DNA of 7,867 bases from JAVBQU01 sp031548675. GTDB taxonomy: Bacteria; Bacteroidota; Bacteroidia; Bacteroidales; P3. Location of the stretch: positions 1-7,867 of the forward strand of contig JAVBQU010000028.1 in NCBI GenBank assembly GCA_031548675.1. The letters are read 5' to 3'. This document shows positions 5,213 through 7,867 of the stretch, piece by piece. Position 1 is the first letter of the stretch, and each line of letters starts with the position of its first letter. Below the pieces are notes generated by a model. It made no database searches, was not told the DNA's origin, and was given only the letters and a program-made list of their open reading frames with translations. The position numbers and the translations under genes are program-made.

Positions 5213-7741
5213 ATGATAAAACAGATATGGTCTTTAAGCATTATACTTTGTTGTATATCGGTAAATTTATTTGCTCAAACATATTCTATAAAAGAAAACG
5301 CCCACCAACAACCTTTACATATTAATGGAGAAAAAGTAAAAAGGGCAGGAGAGGAGCAGATTTTTATGACTACAGCAGATACAGCAATAGTTCCATTTTT
5401 TACTTCTTTTGAAGATACTATTGATGTTAATGGCTGGTTGTTGTCAAAATCGTGGATTCGGTATAAATATGCAAATAGTTATGAGGGAGTATACTGTTTA
5501 AATTCCTTAATCCCTAATCCGAATGATACCAATAATTGGGTTTTCTCCCGAGCTGTTAATTTACCCATAGGAACATATCGTTTGGAGTTCTATTATAAAA
5601 CTATTGTTTGGATGGGAGACCCTATCTATGCTACTTTTAATGTAGGATTTGGGACTGCTCAAAATGGACAGCAAATGAGCATTATTCAAAAAGTGAGCAA
5701 GCAAGCCACCTTGAATAATTGGGTAAAAAATTCTATAGATTTTACCATAACAACAGCAGGAGTTTACTATATAGGCATAAACCATAAACCAACACTTGAT
5801 AATTCTGTAGACGATTTTTTTATTGATAACTTAAGCTTAACGCAGGTAAAAAAGCATGATGTATCACTTGTAGAACCGATATCGCATTATGCTTTATGCA
5901 CACCGATTAATCATTTTGGCTCAAACGGATTTAGTGCGAAAGTAAAAAATGTAGGTTTAGATACAGTTACCAATGTTCATTTGGTAGTATCAGAAAATTC
6001 ACAAGTGATTGGTATTTCTGATACTGTAGAAATGCTTACCTCAGGGATTACATCTAAGCCCTTATCCGCAAATATCAATTTCACTCCTCAAGCACTAGGC
6101 AATTACACTTTCAATCTTGAAGTGCAAACATCAGAACAGGATGAAGATACAACGAATAACATAGTATCGTTTACCCATACTCTGACGGATACAACTTTTG
6201 CAACCGACCGTAATTTATTAGCAGGAAGTATTGGAAGTAATGAAGGAGCTATAACATTTGGAAATATTTATACACTTAACGAAAAAGATACATTAACATC
6301 TGTTACTTTAGGGTTTAAAGATATTTCATCAGATTTGAATTTTGAAATAGCTGTATATCAGGTAATAAATGATAGTATTGTTTCCGAAGTTTTGTCTGTT
6401 CCTGCTGTCCGAACCATGAATATGGAATACAGCTTACAGACTTTTGCGTTTAATCCCCGTATTTTAGAAACAGGCAGGTATTTAATAGCAGTTCGTCAAT
6501 TGACCTATGAAAATATTGCGATAGATATAGATGGAAATACAGAAGGATATTTTTTCTTGGTGTATGATAAAAATAAATATGAAAAGTATTATAGTTCTGC
6601 CGGAAATATAGCTATACGGGCTAATTTTGGACATAACCCAACACTTATTAATCAAGATGCAGCAGTTACTTCTATAGTACAGCCATTTAATACGATAGGA
6701 ACATTTTCCGATACTACTCGTATTATTGTCAGAGTTAAGAATTATGGGTTACAAACCATAACACACATTCCCGTGTATTGTAAAATTAATAATACATTAC
6801 TGTCTGTCCAGCAAATAGATAGTCTAGCTCCCAATGCTGACAAAGATATCAGTTTTACAGCCGATTTATCTGCTCCGATGGCTTATACCGTTTTGGCCTA
6901 TACTAATTTAGCTGCTGATGAAAATAGATTTAACGATACCGTTCAGCGGATTTATACAAGCAGATTGATAACTCCTGCGATATGCTGGGATTTTAACCAA
7001 GGTATGCCTGCTTCTTTTATGTTGAAGAGATATGACAAAGGAATTCTTAGAAGTGAGCTGGCATCAACCTTTAAAAATAACGAAGCGTGGAAAGCAGTAG
7101 GAGAATCAGCATCAGGAAAATCGCCTTTATGCGCAGGCTCTCCGGCATGGTTTACCGAATCTGCTATTCAAGCGAACCGCTGGATGATAACCCCTAAAAT
7201 TCATCTGACTACTGCAAACAGCCTGGACTGGGATGCTATGTCTGCTGTGGCAGGATATCCGGAAAGCTACGAAGTAAGGATTTCTACCACAGGAACTGAT
7301 ACAGCTGATTTTAATACAATACTTTATTCACATCCTAATGAAAATGCTTTTTGGACAACCCGCACAGTCGATTTATCAGCATTTGCTAACAAAGATGTAT
7401 ATATTGCATTTGTCCATAATTCCATTAATAAATATGTATTATTGATTGATAATGTTTCTATTTATGGAAATGCTACAGGGATATCGGATTTATCAAATAA
7501 TAATATCGAAAAGGTTAAGATTTATCCTAATCCGGCTAAAGACCGCGCAGATATTGAAGCAAAAGCAAAAATAAAGCAGATAGAAATGATAAATATAATA
7601 GGGAAAACGATGCTTCAGGTACAGAATATAAATACTAACCACTACATCTTGAATATGGCTGGATTAGAAAAAGGGGTATATATCATAAATATAGAAACGG
7701 AACAAGGTCGTTGTACCCGAAAAATGGTTGTACTTCCATAA
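5213..7741 (+). CDS. Secreted multi-domain adhesin-like protein with cleaved-adhesin modules and T9SS sorting domain
   Basis: This is a predicted surface or released protein of 842 residues. A Sec signal peptide (K3, hydrophobic core, cleavage after FA at residue 21) is followed by a jelly-roll module at ~62-211 (FFTSFED at its start, FFIDNLSL at its end). Next come a CARDB/Ig-like module at ~214-322 (AKVKNVGLDT, EDTTNNIVSF), a beta-rich segment at ~330-475 that I do not recognise, and a second CARDB/Ig-like module at ~481-582 (VRVKNYGLQT, ENRFNDTVQ). A second jelly roll at ~588-752 resembles the cleaved-adhesin domain of gingipain and hemagglutinin proteins (NRWMITPKIHL, ESYEVRISTTG, VLLIDNVSI). 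The type A T9SS domain is at ~766-842 (YPNP at 771-774, EKGVYIINI near the end). No peptidase domain is present, unlike in gingipains, so the protein is probably a binding or scaffold component. The start ATG follows the kinase stop by 24 nt with no Shine-Dalgarno, which is normal for this phylum. No truncation or frameshift is apparent. Confidence 0.92.
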   Translation: MIKQIWSLSIILCCISVNLFAQTYSIKENAHQQPLHINGEKVKRAGEEQIFMTTADTAIVPFFTSFEDTIDVNGWLLSKSWIRYKYANSYEGVYCLNSLIPNPNDTNNWVFSRAVNLPIGTYRLEFYYKTIVWMGDPIYATFNVGFGTAQNGQQMSIIQKVSKQATLNNWVKNSIDFTITTAGVYYIGINHKPTLDNSVDDFFIDNLSLTQVKKHDVSLVEPISHYALCTPINHFGSNGFSAKVKNVGLDTVTNVHLVVSENSQVIGISDTVEMLTSGITSKPLSANINFTPQALGNYTFNLEVQTSEQDEDTTNNIVSFTHTLTDTTFATDRNLLAGSIGSNEGAITFGNIYTLNEKDTLTSVTLGFKDISSDLNFEIAVYQVINDSIVSEVLSVPAVRTMNMEYSLQTFAFNPRILETGRYLIAVRQLTYENIAIDIDGNTEGYFFLVYDKNKYEKYYSSAGNIAIRANFGHNPTLINQDAAVTSIVQPFNTIGTFSDTTRIIVRVKNYGLQTITHIPVYCKINNTLLSVQQIDSLAPNADKDISFTADLSAPMAYTVLAYTNLAADENRFNDTVQRIYTSRLITPAICWDFNQGMPASFMLKRYDKGILRSELASTFKNNEAWKAVGESASGKSPLCAGSPAWFTESAIQANRWMITPKIHLTTANSLDWDAMSAVAGYPESYEVRISTTGTDTADFNTILYSHPNENAFWTTRTVDLSAFANKDVYIAFVHNSINKYVLLIDNVSIYGNATGISDLSNNNIEKVKIYPNPAKDRADIEAKAKIKQIEMINIIGKTMLQVQNINTNHYILNMAGLEKGVYIINIETEQGRCTRKMVVLP

Positions 7742-7756
7742 GGCATTTATTTAATG

Positions 7757-7795
7757 AAAAAGGCGATTTAAACTGCATGTTTAAATCGCCTTTTT
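7757..7795. terminator. Strong bidirectional intrinsic terminator
   Basis: A perfect 17-bp stem (7757-7773 with 7779-7795) closes a 5-nt tgcat loop. It has a ggcgattt/aaatcgcc core, at least four As before it and six Ts after it. It starts 16 nt after the adhesin stop codon. The A and T flanks let it serve both strands, which fits a convergent gene ending at 7813 on the minus strand. Confidence 0.9.
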
Positions 7796-7812
7796 TGTAT
7801 CTGTAAAGAATA

Positions 7813-7867
7813 CTATTTATTTTCTTTTTTAGAATATTCCGAAAACTCACAACCGAATTTTTCAACT
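7813..7867 (-). CDS. Possible C-terminal end of a convergent gene, unidentified
   Basis: On the minus strand, the frame from the window edge (7866) to a TAG stop at 7815-7813 reads 17 codons, ending GCEFSEYSKKENK. The charged, Lys-rich tail looks like a real protein C-terminus. The stop falls 17 nt before the symmetric terminator at 7757-7795, the layout expected for convergent genes. A competing minus-strand frame runs through the terminator into the adhesin gene and is less believable. The fragment is too short to assign a family. Confidence 0.4.
   Translation of the reverse strand, partial: VEKFGCEFSEYSKKENK

Noticed and set aside
5561..5785. 74-codon minus-strand open frame inside the adhesin gene
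   Set aside because: It is antisense to the first jelly-roll module, with no independent support.
7683..7865. 60-codon minus-strand open frame at the right edge
   Set aside because: It reads through the strong hairpin at 7757-7795 and into the adhesin gene's T9SS domain. The shorter frame ending at 7813 is the more plausible minus-strand gene end.

Overview
The window looks like chromosome from a low-GC member of the Bacteroidota that has a type IX secretion system (T9SS). Three things point there. Two large predicted secreted proteins both end in a C-terminal sorting domain with the YPNP signature. The best promoter candidate fits the Bacteroidota primary-sigma pattern (TTG, 19-nt spacer, TAnnTTTG). 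The starts lack an obvious Shine-Dalgarno sequence, as is usual in the phylum. The genus cannot be fixed from the sequence.

Layout. Positions 1-785 are very AT-rich and hold no well-supported gene, but do hold several inverted repeats and, at the extreme left, a possible leftward promoter beneath a near-perfect palindrome. Positions 786-4055 encode a 1089-residue Asn-rich parallel beta-helix protein with a Sec signal peptide and a T9SS tail. It is closed by a strong hairpin terminator at 4066-4103. A promoter at 4167-4196 then opens a second transcription unit: a 284-residue cytoplasmic BadF/BadG/BcrA/BcrD-type sugar kinase (4334-5188) and, 24 nt later, an 842-residue multi-domain secreted adhesin-like protein (5213-7741) with cleaved-adhesin-type jelly rolls, CARDB/Ig-like modules and a T9SS tail. 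A second strong hairpin at 7757-7795 ends this unit and probably also serves a leftward gene, whose last 17 codons seem to lie at 7813-7867.

How the genes fit together. The two large proteins should be exported by Sec, carried across the outer membrane by T9SS and either attached to the surface or released. Neither shows a recognisable catalytic domain, so binding, adhesion or surface-structure roles are inferred. The kinase has complete ASKHA-fold nucleotide-binding motifs and probably phosphorylates an amino sugar such as GlcNAc or MurNAc in the cytoplasm. Its link to the adhesin downstream is positional only. I see no CRISPR array, tRNA, rRNA, intact insertion sequence, phage gene or defence system, and most of the window is ordinary accessory surface-protein territory for this phylum.
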